A DNA stretch of 64,000 bases from Leptospira langatensis (GTDB lineage: Bacteria; Spirochaetota; Leptospiria; Leptospirales; Leptospiraceae), in the NCBI RefSeq assembly GCF_004770615.1, contig NZ_RQER01000010.1, positions 124,001 to 188,000 of the forward strand, written 5' to 3'. Position numbers and translations under genes: made by a program. The notes beneath the pieces were generated by a model that was given only the letters and a program-made list of their open reading frames with translations, was not told the DNA's origin and searched no databases. Below are positions 27,389-36,689 of the stretch, one piece after another. How positions within the stretch are numbered: position 1 is the stretch's first letter; each line of letters begins with the position of its first letter.

Positions 27389-28360
27389 TCAGCCGAAAAT
27401 CACTCGGTCGAACACTTTGAAATACCAACAATCCCCTTTTAGATTTTCGTAAAATCCATTATGACCGCCATGCTTTTGCATCAATATTTTAAGTTTGGGA
27501 ACGCTTGGGATCTCTTTGAATTCCTTAGGGCGGATGATCGGATCGTCGGCAGCAGTCACAATAGTGACATCCACTTTCAGATCCTTGAAATCTTCCGGAC
27601 CTAAAGTATAGGTATTAAAATAATCGTCTATGGTCTTGAATTGAGAGGTAGAGGCTATGATCCGATCCGTCATATCCATCACATTCTTTCCTTCCATGAT
27701 GCTAGGATACGGATGAAGATCCGGGAAATGTACATTCTTCTTTGTAAGAGAGAGTTTCCATTTGTCTCGAAAATATCTCCCTATGATCAGTTTGGAATCC
27801 ATCATCTCCGTAGCGCTCTTAGGATGAAGAGGAGGACTCACTGCAATGCAATGTTTTAGATTCGGGATCGTTTGTTTATTTCTGGAATGTTCTCTCGCAA
27901 CCCTGAGTGTGAAATTCCCACCTATGGAGAATCCACCTAGATAAACGGGAAGCTTAGGACCGAATTCCTTAGCGATCTTGCGGACTGCCTCGTATGTCTC
28001 ACGTATTAAGCTTCCGTTAAACGGTTCCGGATTCAGGTGATGAGTCTCTCCGTGATCCCTTAGGTTGAGACGGAAGATGGAGACTCCCTTATCGAAGAAT
28101 CTTCTGGCAGTCCTTTGGATATAATTAGAATCCATGCTTCCTTCCCAACCGTGGATCAGAATGAGAAGAGCCTTATTTGCGGATGCCTTGGAGTAATGGC
28201 CTAGAAGCCTCACTCCTTTGCCTGCGTCTATTACTGTCGCTTGAGAGCTTCTGTCCATAGGATGATGGGGAGTGTTCTGCCTCATGAGGGAAGCCAAAAC
28301 GGTTTGTATAAAAGGATGTCGGAGATGAATCGGAGGTTTAAACGGATGGAGTTGATCCAT
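27389..28360 (-). CDS. YheT-like alpha/beta hydrolase
   Basis: The 323-residue protein begins F-K-P-P-I-H-L-R-H-P-F-I-Q-T-V, the N-terminal signature of the YheT/ABHD1-3 group. The nucleophile Ser is in L-G-G-F-S-I-G-G-N-F, the acid in T-A-A-D-D-P-I-I and the His in H-G-G-H-N-G-F. Members are esterases or lipases of poorly known substrate, some acting on phospholipids. It lies between the PAS hybrid kinase and the thiolase gene on the same strand; the 44-bp gap from the kinase gene allows cotranscription. Confidence 0.9.
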   Translation of the reverse strand: MDQLHPFKPPIHLRHPFIQTVLASLMRQNTPHHPMDRSSQATVIDAGKGVRLLGHYSKASANKALLILIHGWEGSMDSNYIQRTARRFFDKGVSIFRLNLRDHGETHHLNPEPFNGSLIRETYEAVRKIAKEFGPKLPVYLGGFSIGGNFTLRVAREHSRNKQTIPNLKHCIAVSPPLHPKSATEMMDSKLIIGRYFRDKWKLSLTKKNVHFPDLHPYPSIMEGKNVMDMTDRIIASTSQFKTIDDYFNTYTLGPEDFKDLKVDVTIVTAADDPIIRPKEFKEIPSVPKLKILMQKHGGHNGFYENLKGDCWYFKVFDRVIFG

Positions 28361-28404
28361 ACGGACATTTTTCCATATTCGGGTATGCTAAAGCAAGCGA
28401 TTCC

Positions 28405-30699
28405 CTAGAGAAACTCTGTTAAGACTTTGTACAGCTGAGTGGGTTGAAACGGCTTGCCTATAAAACCTTCGATCCCATGTTGGGCGCATTTCTCATATGT
28501 TTCGGAGAAGGAACTGGCAGTCACCGCAATGATCGGGACATTTGCATTAGAAGAATGTAAAGCATGTATTGCGTCCGCAGTATGATACCCGTCCATGCCA
28601 GGCATTTGAAGATCTAAGAAAATAAGATCATATTTTCTCTCGTTAGACTCGAGTAATTTCACTGCCTCATACCCGCTTAGAACGGCGTCTGTTTTTAAGC
28701 CGGTCTTACTGATCTGCTTGGAGAGGATCTTCAGATTGATCTCGTTATCGTCTACTACAAGAACTGAACCGGATTGGAAGAATGGGACAAGGCTCTGTTC
28801 CTTAGGAGGATGCTTCTGTGTAAATTCCTCTTCTGTCTTGAGAGGAAGAAGGACCGTGAACTCGGAGCCTTCTCCCGGTTCGGAATAGAGCCGAATGTCT
28901 CCCTTCATGAGAGTAACGATGCGCTTTGCAATGTATAATCCTAAACCGACGCCTTTGTATTTTCTAGTGTCCGCGAGATCCTCCTGATGGAACGCCTCGA
29001 AGATCTTCTGTCTCGCTTCTTCCTTGATCCCGATCCCGGTATCTCGGATCTTGAATACGATATAATTCTGTCCTTCGAGATCGATGGAAAGGGAAACAGA
29101 ACCCTTCTCCGTAAACTTCACAGAGTTTATGAGAAGATTGAGTATGATCTGTTCAATCCTGGTTCTATCCCCTACGATCCTGGTTGGGAGTTTGTTGGAT
29201 ACGAAGATCTGCAGACTGATATTCTTGGATTTCGCACTCGGCTCTATCAGGGTTCTCACCATGTCGACCAAGGTTTGGAGAGCGAATACTTCTTCTCGGA
29301 TCTCTATCTTTGCGGAGTCCAGTGTTACGACTTGCAATAGATCGTCGATCAGTCGGGAGAGTATTTCGGTGGAGTCTATTAGATCTTTTAAATATTCTTT
29401 TTGAACCGGATCCTTTACTAGATCCTCGAGTAGATGAGCCATCCCGGATATACCGTTTAAGGGAGTTCTCATTTCATGAGAGATCATTCCTAAGAACTCC
29501 GATTTTGTCTTATCCGCTTTTTCGGCTCTTTCCTTTGCTTTTTCCAATGCGAGTTCGGCTTGCTTTGCAGTGGAGGTATCCGTATGAGTTCCCACGATCC
29601 GAATGGGTTCTCCGGTCTCATCCTTGATGATCAGAGCGCGGGAACGTATGAAAATATATTCCCCATCCTTCTTCTTATATCGAAGTACCTTATCGAAACG
29701 CTCCGTTTCTTCATTCTTATGTCGTCGGAAAGCGGAAAGAGCTATTCGTAGATCGTCCGGATGCACCAACTTTCTCCAGATCTGGGGGTCGTCGTTGGAG
29801 AGCTCTTCTTCGGAATATCCGAGCATAGTCTTCCATCTTGCGGAGAGGAAGAGTTTGTTTTCTTTTATATTAAAGTCCCAGTATCCGTCATTCGATGCCA
29901 GATAGGTAAACTCCAACTGTTCTTTTTGGACTCGGATCTGTTCCTCTACACTTCGCATATCCGTAATATTCTTGTTATTCACTAGGATACCGGTTTGGAT
30001 CTTGCTTACCCGAATCTGATAACTTCTATGTCCGGATGGATGAGCGATCAGGAATTCTTTCTCGATCGTTCCGCCTTCTTTAAATGCCTTAACGTATAAT
30101 TCGAAAATACCGGTGAAAATACTCTCCGGAAATAATTTGCAAAGGGAATGCCCTAAGACTGCTTCTCTCTTCAGCCTTAGTTCTTCTTCCGCTGCAGGAT
30201 TCAGATCCGTATATAGAAAATCCTCTATTCCTCCCGTGTCGCTAAAGACCGGCTCCAGATAATATAGAGGATCATGGCTCTGCATGGCCGCTTCTCGGAA
30301 GATATCCTTTTCCTTTAATTCCTGGTGCAAGTCTTTGGCAATAGAGATGATCCAATCATCTTTCGGACAGAGAAGGGTCGCATCGTAGAATTTTCCGGAA
30401 ATGATGGAAGAACGGATCCCTCTCCACTCGGAGCCCGCCTTACTTACGGAGTCCATGAATTGAAGTAGTTCCGGATTTTTCTCCATTGCCCCGGGGCTTA
30501 ATTGTCTATAACTTTTTCCTAATAGATCTTGGAGGGGAATGCCCATCATTTTCGAGCCGAGTTCGTTGCAATACTCTAGGGTCCAATCGAAGAGTTTTCC
30601 GTCCTTGTCTCTAATTACATGGGTAAGATAGATCGCGTTTACGTTGGAATTTGCAAAAAATTGAATAAAGGTAAGAAGGTCCGACGGGGTTTCTGGCAT
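28405..30699 (-). CDS. Multi-PAS hybrid histidine kinase
   Basis: From the ATG at 30699 (preceded by AAGAAGA) the protein has 764 residues; the frame extends upstream to 31023 but that part is a basic, non-conserved stretch. Domains in order: three PAS-type modules (about 10-385; the third has W-D-F-N-I-K-E-N-K-L-F-L-S and L-V-H-P-D-D-L), HisKA with the His in I-S-H-E-M-R-T-P-L-N-G, a GHKL ATPase, and a receiver with D in L-I-F-L-D-L-Q-M-P-G. There is no membrane segment. PAS inputs suggest redox, light or ligand sensing, but the signal is unknown. Confidence 0.92.
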   Translation of the reverse strand: MPETPSDLLTFIQFFANSNVNAIYLTHVIRDKDGKLFDWTLEYCNELGSKMMGIPLQDLLGKSYRQLSPGAMEKNPELLQFMDSVSKAGSEWRGIRSSIISGKFYDATLLCPKDDWIISIAKDLHQELKEKDIFREAAMQSHDPLYYLEPVFSDTGGIEDFLYTDLNPAAEEELRLKREAVLGHSLCKLFPESIFTGIFELYVKAFKEGGTIEKEFLIAHPSGHRSYQIRVSKIQTGILVNNKNITDMRSVEEQIRVQKEQLEFTYLASNDGYWDFNIKENKLFLSARWKTMLGYSEEELSNDDPQIWRKLVHPDDLRIALSAFRRHKNEETERFDKVLRYKKKDGEYIFIRSRALIIKDETGEPIRIVGTHTDTSTAKQAELALEKAKERAEKADKTKSEFLGMISHEMRTPLNGISGMAHLLEDLVKDPVQKEYLKDLIDSTEILSRLIDDLLQVVTLDSAKIEIREEVFALQTLVDMVRTLIEPSAKSKNISLQIFVSNKLPTRIVGDRTRIEQIILNLLINSVKFTEKGSVSLSIDLEGQNYIVFKIRDTGIGIKEEARQKIFEAFHQEDLADTRKYKGVGLGLYIAKRIVTLMKGDIRLYSEPGEGSEFTVLLPLKTEEEFTQKHPPKEQSLVPFFQSGSVLVVDDNEINLKILSKQISKTGLKTDAVLSGYEAVKLLESNERKYDLIFLDLQMPGMDGYHTADAIHALHSSNANVPIIAVTASSFSETYEKCAQHGIEGFIGKPFQPTQLYKVLTEFL

Positions 30700-31142
30700 G
30701 ATCTTCTTCTTTCTCTTTAGATCCGGTTGATATGCTCGGCTCTTATGATTGGATCTCAGAGGATTGGACGCCCTAAGTCCCGCAAAAAAGCCCTTCTTCC
30801 GCCTAATTTTAGAAGGCATTTTGCTTGGATTGGCAAGGAAAATTGAAAGAAGAGCTCTAAGAGAATGAAAGGAAAGAATCCGGATATTCTTTCCTTCAGA
30901 AGGAGCGATTGGCTGCGATCGGATCTTCTGCCGGGAGATCCGGAAGAGATGGAAAAGGATCTTTGTTCGGGCCGGAGCTATGTGTTTCCTTCTGCTCTTG
31001 CTCTCCAAGCTGGAAGGATTCATAATTACGATAGATCTCTAAAAAGGACTTTTGGGAAGAAACCTTGCGAATACTCATTCCTAATTAATATAATTTTGAG
31101 ACTCAATATCAATAAAAAATCTTTCGATTCAGAATTTTTCTG

Positions 31143-31202
31143 TTGACTATGGAAACAAAAAAATGGGAATTTGTTTCCATAAAAGAGGAAACAAAATATA
31201 CT
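31143..31202 (+). promoter_or_regulatory. Promoter elements of the efflux operon
   Basis: TTGACT at 31143-31148 resembles a -35 box. TATACT at 31197-31202 resembles a -10 box, with TTTCCA 17 bp upstream of it. The two elements may belong to separate promoters. Both are overlapped or flanked by the inverted repeats, fitting repression. These are sequence matches only. Confidence 0.4.
31151..31178. promoter_or_regulatory. Operator 1 of efflux operon (GGAAACA-N14-TGTTTCC)
   Basis: A perfect inverted repeat with 7-bp arms, extended to 9 bp by flanking AT/AT. It begins three bases after the TTGACT box. An identical element follows 36 bp downstream. It is a likely site for one of the TetR proteins encoded at the end of the operon. 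Confidence 0.65.
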
Positions 31203-31214
31203 ATAAATGTTTCC
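31187..31214. promoter_or_regulatory. Operator 2 of efflux operon (GGAAACA-N14-TGTTTCC)
   Basis: Same arms and same 14-base spacer as operator 1, offset by 36 bp. It covers the ATG at 31207 and the TATACT box. The repeat of both arm sequence and spacing makes chance unlikely. Confidence 0.65.
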
Positions 31215-32793
31215 AATAAAAACTATGACACAGAAACAAAAAAAGAATCAGCATATCGCTCGATCCATCGCTAGCTTTGGAATTTTTTTCTGGGGGTTTG
31301 CCCTTTTCCCGGAAACAAATCAGGATCTGGAAAAGGAGAATCTTTGGACCACTTCTTCTCTCATTCGTTATTCTTTGGAGAACTCAGTGCAGGCAAAACT
31401 GGCTCGCTTGGATCTGGAGAATTCCGAATACGATTGGGAAAAGGAAAACGGTAAGTATAATTTTATCGGGACCCTAAGCGCCAATACTACGAAGACGAGT
31501 AATCTTCCTTTGCCTCAGTTCAATCTGCAAGGTAGGGAAATTACTAGTAATACTATCTCGGGCGGTCTTTCCAAGGCATTCACTACAGGAACAACGACCA
31601 ATCTCACCGTTTCCGACAACCGTTTCGAAACGGATGCGGGTAAGAGACCGGAACAGATAGGAACTGTTGCGCAGCAATTCGCTCAGCCAAGTTTACATTT
31701 TGCGAATATAGGGTTCACTCTCAAACAGGATCTCTTAAAGAACGTATTCGGGTACCAGCAAAAAAGATCCTATGAGATCAGCCGCAGAATGACCTCCGTC
31801 CGTAGGCTGGACGCGATGAACACTCTCTCCAGATCAGTAGTCCAGTCTCTATTATCTTTTTGGAATCTTTCCTTGGCGGACGAGAACCAGAAAACTGCGG
31901 AGCTTTTAGTACGAAGTGTAAAAACCGTAAAGGACATCACTTCATCCAAGGTCCGATTGGGAGTTGCGGAGGATTATGAGTCCGGACAATGGAGCGCTCT
32001 TATGATCTCCGCAGAGAACCAACTCAGACAGGCTAAGCTGGAGAAGGATAGGGCTCGTCGGGACCTTTTAGTCTCTCTTGGAAAGGATCCGGAAACTAGG
32101 ATGAGTATTGCGATGCATATGGAAGATTCCCTTCCCGCTTTAAGAGGAGAAGAAGACGAGCTCGGAGAGGCCTTCATCAATCGGTACGATTTCAGGAGCA
32201 TTGCATTACAAAAACAAAATGCTACATCCTCACTGGAAATTGCAAAGAACGGATTATTACCTTCTCTTTATGTGAGTGGAACGTATAATATGCGCCAGTA
32301 CGATCGGGAATTCCCTCAAAGTTTCAATGGGATTACGGCCGGCAGGTACGGACAGAATTCCGCAGAGATCAAAATGGACTACCCGCTAGGTAACGATACC
32401 GCTAGAGCGGAATATAGAAATTCTCTCACTCAGAGCAGAAAAATAGATATGCTCTATGATCAAACCAGGGAGCAAGTTAAAACTGATGTGAAACAAGGTC
32501 TAGAAAGGATCAAGACCACGTACACTGTTATGGAAGAGTCTAAGAAGAATTTAACCCAAGCGGAAAAGTTCTACTCTGGGATCCTTCCGAGATACCAATA
32601 CGGAAGGGCAACTTCCGTGAATGTCAAAAACGCGTTGGATCTGGTGGCGCAAGCCAGATACGGACTCATGCAAGCGAAAGTAAATTATAACACAGCTCTT
32701 GTTCAATATGAACTCTCTAAAGGTACGCTATTCCGTAAACACGGATTGGATGTGGATGAGGTTCTGAACCAAACAGACGGAGACAAAAAATGA
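31207..32793 (+). CDS. TolC-family outer membrane efflux protein
   Basis: The 528-residue protein has a signal-like hydrophobic N-terminus (about 17-33) and then two long helical repeats of the OEP family, with S-L-L-S-F-W-N-L-S-L-A-D-E-N and, near the C-terminus, A-R-Y-G-L-M-Q-A-K-V-N-Y-N-T-A-L-V-Q-Y. It should form the outer membrane channel for the RND pump encoded next, whose ATG overlaps its stop. The start may instead be the ATG at 31225, since 31207 lies inside operator 2 and neither has a good ribosome site. Confidence 0.88.
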   Translation: MFPIKTMTQKQKKNQHIARSIASFGIFFWGFALFPETNQDLEKENLWTTSSLIRYSLENSVQAKLARLDLENSEYDWEKENGKYNFIGTLSANTTKTSNLPLPQFNLQGREITSNTISGGLSKAFTTGTTTNLTVSDNRFETDAGKRPEQIGTVAQQFAQPSLHFANIGFTLKQDLLKNVFGYQQKRSYEISRRMTSVRRLDAMNTLSRSVVQSLLSFWNLSLADENQKTAELLVRSVKTVKDITSSKVRLGVAEDYESGQWSALMISAENQLRQAKLEKDRARRDLLVSLGKDPETRMSIAMHMEDSLPALRGEEDELGEAFINRYDFRSIALQKQNATSSLEIAKNGLLPSLYVSGTYNMRQYDREFPQSFNGITAGRYGQNSAEIKMDYPLGNDTARAEYRNSLTQSRKIDMLYDQTREQVKTDVKQGLERIKTTYTVMEESKKNLTQAEKFYSGILPRYQYGRATSVNVKNALDLVAQARYGLMQAKVNYNTALVQYELSKGTLFRKHGLDVDEVLNQTDGDKK

Positions 32794-35700
32794 ATTTTGC
32801 AGAACTGTCGATCAAACGACCGATTTTCATCACCTGTACCGTTCTCATTATCCTTGTGACGGGATATCTATCCCTGAACAAGTTGGGAGTGGACTTATTT
32901 CCTAACGTAACGATCCCGGTCGTGACCGTCACCGTTCCTTATCCTGGTGCGGCTCCAAACGAGATCGAGACCCTCATCGCTAAACCGGTCGAAGACGAAC
33001 TCTCTACGATTTCCGGTGTAAAGCGGATCCGTTCTACCTGTAACGAAGGTGCGGGCGTCGTGATCGTCGAATTCACTTTGGAAACAGATGTGAAATATGC
33101 GGAGCAGCAGATCCGGGACAAGGTGTCCGCGGTAAAACCGAAGCTCCCGAACGATATCAAAGAACCTGTCATTCGTAGGATAGACCCTGCCGATCAGCCG
33201 ATCATTATTCTCGCATTGAATGCGGAACTGACCGAGGCTCAGATCTACGATATTGCGAACGAAGAGATCAAACAGAATCTTTTGACCGCTAAGGATGTGG
33301 GAAACATCACCATTTATGGCGGTAGAAAGAGAGAGATCCATGTGGAGCTGGATAGACAAAAATTAAAGCAACACATGATCCCGGCTTCTGTGGTCTCGAA
33401 CCGACTCGCTTCCGGTGGTACGAATATTCCCGCAGGTAAAGTGAGTAAGTCGGACTCAGAGCTTGTTTACAGGACCATCAACGAATTTAAATCCCCACAA
33501 GAGATCAGAGATACTCCGATCTCTCTCTTCGGGAACGAAGTTCCTGTTAAGATAGGGCAGCTCGGGCAAGTAACCGACACTCTGGAAGACGAAACCACTC
33601 GAGCGTATTTTAACGGTAAGAAGGCGGTCTTCCTTCTCGTATTCAAACAATCCGGAGCCAACACAGTAGCAGTGGCTAAGGAAGTGAAGAAGAGAGTAGA
33701 GGACCTCAACAAGGAACTCGCGCGCAGGGATGGACATGCAATACTTTCCATCGCGAACGATAACTCCATTCAGATTGACGATAATATCTACGACGTAAAA
33801 GAGACCATTATCATAGGGATCGCACTTACGATCGTAGTGGTTCTACTCTTCTTAGGAAGCGTTCGATCTACTGTGATCACAGGGCTTGCTCTTCCAAACT
33901 CCCTTTTAGGAGCGTTTATCTTGATGGCAGTTGCGGGATTCACAGTGAACGTGATGACCCTTCTTGCATTGAGCTTGGCCGTGGGTCTTCTCATCGACGA
34001 CGCAATCGTGGTTCGGGAGAATATCTTCCGACATAGAGAGATGGGTAAATCTCCTAGAGAAGCTTCTACAGAAGGAACCAAAGAAGTAACTCTTGCTGTG
34101 ATCGCGACTACTATGACAGTGATCGCAGTTTTCTTGCCGATCGCTTTCGTAAGCGGTGTGGTAGGACAGTTCTTAAGAGAGTTCGGATTAACGGTTTGCT
34201 TCGCTCTATTGATCTCTCTCTATGATGCGTTAACGATCGCTCCGATGCTTTCCGCTTATTTCGGAGGAAAGATCTCCGCGGCTCACGCAGGAAATGGCGC
34301 TTCTCATTCTTCTTCGAGCGCAGAATTTACTTCTATACCTTCTAACGGTAAGAAGAAAAAGAAACCGGAAACCACTCCTTTGGAAGAGATCGCGTTCTCC
34401 AAGATCAGAGCTCAGGAAAAACCGAAGGGGATCGTGGCGACAGTTCTTGGTCTTCCATTACAGATCTTGAAACTTGTATTCAAGGTGCTCGGCACTGTTC
34501 TTTCTCCGGTAGAGAAGGGTTTGGATTATGTTTTAAGTAAGTTCAATACGTTCCAAACTATGTTGGAGAATCTATACGCTTCCGTACTGAAATTCACCTT
34601 GAAGAGACCTATCTTCATCCTGAGTGGAGCGATCCTGATCTTTGTAGCGAGCTTGGTGCTTACTAAGTTCATTCCTAAGACATTCTTGCCTGCTCAGGAC
34701 CAAGGTAAATTCCAGGTAACGCTGGACATGCCTCCTGGAACTTCCGTGCAACGTATGGCAGAAGTCGCACAGGATGTGTATCGTAATCTTGCCGCTCATA
34801 AAGAGATCAAGTTGGTCGCCATGTTCAATACGAACAGGACCGCCACCATGTTCGTCGAGATGATCCCTGCGAAAGAAAGGACCATGAATACTTCGGAGTT
34901 CAAGGATACCCTTCGTAAGGAATTGGAATCTTTCTCCTTTGCAAACCCGATCGTAAAAGACGTGGATAATGTGGGAGGAGGACAAAGACCTTTCACTCTC
35001 GTGGTCAGCGGTCAGAACGGCAAGGTTGTGGAAGAATATTCCCGCAAGCTATTCAATAAATTAAAAGATTCTAAAGCTCTTCTGGATGTGGACACAAGCT
35101 ATAGAGCGGGTGCTCCCGAATTCAGAGTTGTACCAAACCGGGAAAGAGAGGTCCTTCTCGGAATTCCTGGAACCGTGATCGGTAACGAGCTCAGAACCCT
35201 GGTAGAAGGAACTACTCCAGCAGTCTTTCGTGAGAACGGAGTGGAATACGATATTCGCGTTCGATTGAAAGAAGGGCAGAGGGACCTGAAGGATAACTTC
35301 TATAATTCCTTCGTTCCAAACTTCAATAATATGATGATCCCGATCCAGAACGTAGCTTCCGCAGAAGAAACCACTGGACTCGCAACCATCAACCGGATGA
35401 ACAGGAACCAATCCGTAGAGATCTATGCGGACGTAAATCCTGGCGGACCTGGAATGGGAGGAGCCATGGAAGAAGTTACCAAGCTAACGCAAACGGAACT
35501 TCCTCTTCCTCCGGGAGTCCGAATCGGTTATACGGGGCAGGCGGAGAACTTTAAGGAAATGGGAACTTCCTTAGGAATTGCAATGGGACTAGGAGTGCTC
35601 TTCATCTATATGGTGCTTGCCTCCTTGTATGAGAGCTTTATCACTCCGATCGCGATCATGTTGGTATTACCTCTTGCGCTTTGCGGAGCTTTCATCGCTC

Positions 35701-36089
35701 TCTTCTTAACACAAAAGTCCTTGGATATCTTCTCCATGATCGGTCTGATCATGCTCATCGGTGTTGCGACCAAGAACTCGATCCTTCTCGTAGACTTCAC
35801 GAACCAGCTCATACAAAGAGGGGTGGAAATGAAGGAAGCGATCATAGAAGCGGGAAGAGAACGTCTTCGTCCGATCCTTATGACTTCCTTCGCTTTGATT
35901 GCGGGGATGGCGCCGATCGCGATCGGATTGAACGAGGCTTCTAAGCAGAGAACTAGTATGGGTGTTGCGATCATCGGAGGATTGATCTCTTCGACGGTGC
36001 TTACCTTAGTGGTAGTTCCTGCTGCGTTCTCTTATATCGAAAAGCTGAACCAAATGGTTCGCAGGAATTCACCTAATCCGGACGCTTAA
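32790..36089 (+). CDS. RND efflux transporter (AcrB-like)
   Basis: The 1099-residue inner membrane pump has the RND layout: a first membrane helix, a large periplasmic loop, helices 2-6, a second loop and helices 8-12. The proton-relay motif G-L-L-I-D-D-A-I-V-V-R-E-N is in helix 4, and helix 10 carries T-K-N-S-I-L-L-V-D-F. Compared with about 1050 residues for AcrB, it has an unusual polar insert (about residues 500-590) in the central cytoplasmic region, including a run of five Lys and a Ser-rich stretch. No periplasmic adaptor gene is present in the operon. The substrate could be drugs or lipids. Confidence 0.93.
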   Translation: MNFAELSIKRPIFITCTVLIILVTGYLSLNKLGVDLFPNVTIPVVTVTVPYPGAAPNEIETLIAKPVEDELSTISGVKRIRSTCNEGAGVVIVEFTLETDVKYAEQQIRDKVSAVKPKLPNDIKEPVIRRIDPADQPIIILALNAELTEAQIYDIANEEIKQNLLTAKDVGNITIYGGRKREIHVELDRQKLKQHMIPASVVSNRLASGGTNIPAGKVSKSDSELVYRTINEFKSPQEIRDTPISLFGNEVPVKIGQLGQVTDTLEDETTRAYFNGKKAVFLLVFKQSGANTVAVAKEVKKRVEDLNKELARRDGHAILSIANDNSIQIDDNIYDVKETIIIGIALTIVVVLLFLGSVRSTVITGLALPNSLLGAFILMAVAGFTVNVMTLLALSLAVGLLIDDAIVVRENIFRHREMGKSPREASTEGTKEVTLAVIATTMTVIAVFLPIAFVSGVVGQFLREFGLTVCFALLISLYDALTIAPMLSAYFGGKISAAHAGNGASHSSSSAEFTSIPSNGKKKKKPETTPLEEIAFSKIRAQEKPKGIVATVLGLPLQILKLVFKVLGTVLSPVEKGLDYVLSKFNTFQTMLENLYASVLKFTLKRPIFILSGAILIFVASLVLTKFIPKTFLPAQDQGKFQVTLDMPPGTSVQRMAEVAQDVYRNLAAHKEIKLVAMFNTNRTATMFVEMIPAKERTMNTSEFKDTLRKELESFSFANPIVKDVDNVGGGQRPFTLVVSGQNGKVVEEYSRKLFNKLKDSKALLDVDTSYRAGAPEFRVVPNREREVLLGIPGTVIGNELRTLVEGTTPAVFRENGVEYDIRVRLKEGQRDLKDNFYNSFVPNFNNMMIPIQNVASAEETTGLATINRMNRNQSVEIYADVNPGGPGMGGAMEEVTKLTQTELPLPPGVRIGYTGQAENFKEMGTSLGIAMGLGVLFIYMVLASLYESFITPIAIMLVLPLALCGAFIALFLTQKSLDIFSMIGLIMLIGVATKNSILLVDFTNQLIQRGVEMKEAIIEAGRERLRPILMTSFALIAGMAPIAIGLNEASKQRTSMGVAIIGGLISSTVLTLVVVPAAFSYIEKLNQMVRRNSPNPDA

Positions 36090-36094
36090 TCGAA

Positions 36095-36685
36095 ATGGAT
36101 TTGGGAAAGGAAAAACTCAGGCTCCGTATCTTAAACGGAGCCACGAGTATCTTTCTAGACCAAGGTTATGCGAAGACTCGTATGGAGGATCTGGCCAGCG
36201 CTTGTAAGATTGCGAAGAAGACTCTGTATCAATTCTTCCCGAATAAGGATGAGGTTTTGAAAGCAGCAGCTTTACACAATCAGACTGGGATCGCAAAGCG
36301 GATCAGGAGGATCCGATTGGATCGTACTAGCGGCTTTCCAAAAAGAATGAAGAAAGTTCAGGAAGAGTTGTTGGATATAGCAAAGCCGGATCATATCTTT
36401 CTTAGGAAAGAATTGCGGGATCAGATCCCAGAAATATGGAGAATTATCCGAGAAAATAGGGTCGAATTAATAGATACTGAGATTGCCGCCTTGCTCGAAG
36501 AGGGTAAGGCTTTAGGCGAGATTAGAGAGGATTTACATCCTGATCTATTGGTTATGGTGTTAAACGCTTGTTCAGAAGCGTTGTCTGGACAGGAAGGAAA
36601 CCCGACCGATCGTCGGGAAGATGTCCGAGAACTGGACAATATCATCCTATATGGCATAATAGAGAGAGGAAGAGGAAAAGATTAA
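36095..36685 (+). CDS. TetR family regulator A of the efflux operon
   Basis: The 196-residue protein has the TetR helix-turn-helix (about 10-55: F-L-D-Q-G-Y-A-K-T-R-M-E-D-L-A, then K-T-L-Y-Q-F-F-P-N-K-D-E-V). It starts five bases after the RND stop. It is paralogous to the next gene: both have the Y/F-A-K-T-R-M-E-(D/E)-(L/I)-A helix, an (I/L)-R-(D/E)-Q-x-P-(E/D) core and the same E-L-D-N-I-I-(L/F)-Y-G-I-(I/V) ending. It probably represses the operon through the GGAAACA repeats. Confidence 0.92.
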   Translation: MDLGKEKLRLRILNGATSIFLDQGYAKTRMEDLASACKIAKKTLYQFFPNKDEVLKAAALHNQTGIAKRIRRIRLDRTSGFPKRMKKVQEELLDIAKPDHIFLRKELRDQIPEIWRIIRENRVELIDTEIAALLEEGKALGEIREDLHPDLLVMVLNACSEALSGQEGNPTDRREDVRELDNIILYGIIERGRGKD

Positions 36686-36689
36686 ACAG

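Larger units (their letters stand above)
30700..31206. other. 507-bp intergenic region ahead of the efflux operon
   Basis: The part from 30700 to about 31100 has no supported gene. Base composition becomes AT-rich towards 31090-31200, where a TTGACT -35-like element (31143-31148), two identical inverted repeats and a TATACT (31197-31202) mark the promoter and operators of the efflux operon. Confidence 0.6.

Noticed and set aside
28987..29985. Several antisense ORFs of 60-117 codons opposite the PAS hybrid kinase
   Set aside because: All overlap conserved kinase and PAS codons on the other strand and show no ribosome site or family motif.
30865..31146. 93-codon plus-strand ORF ahead of the efflux operon
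   Set aside because: Composition is not protein-like near its end, it overlaps the AT-rich promoter region, and no motif or convincing ribosome site was found.
32895..33359. 154-codon antisense ORF inside the RND gene
   Set aside because: Shadow of the conserved periplasmic region of the pump; no independent support.
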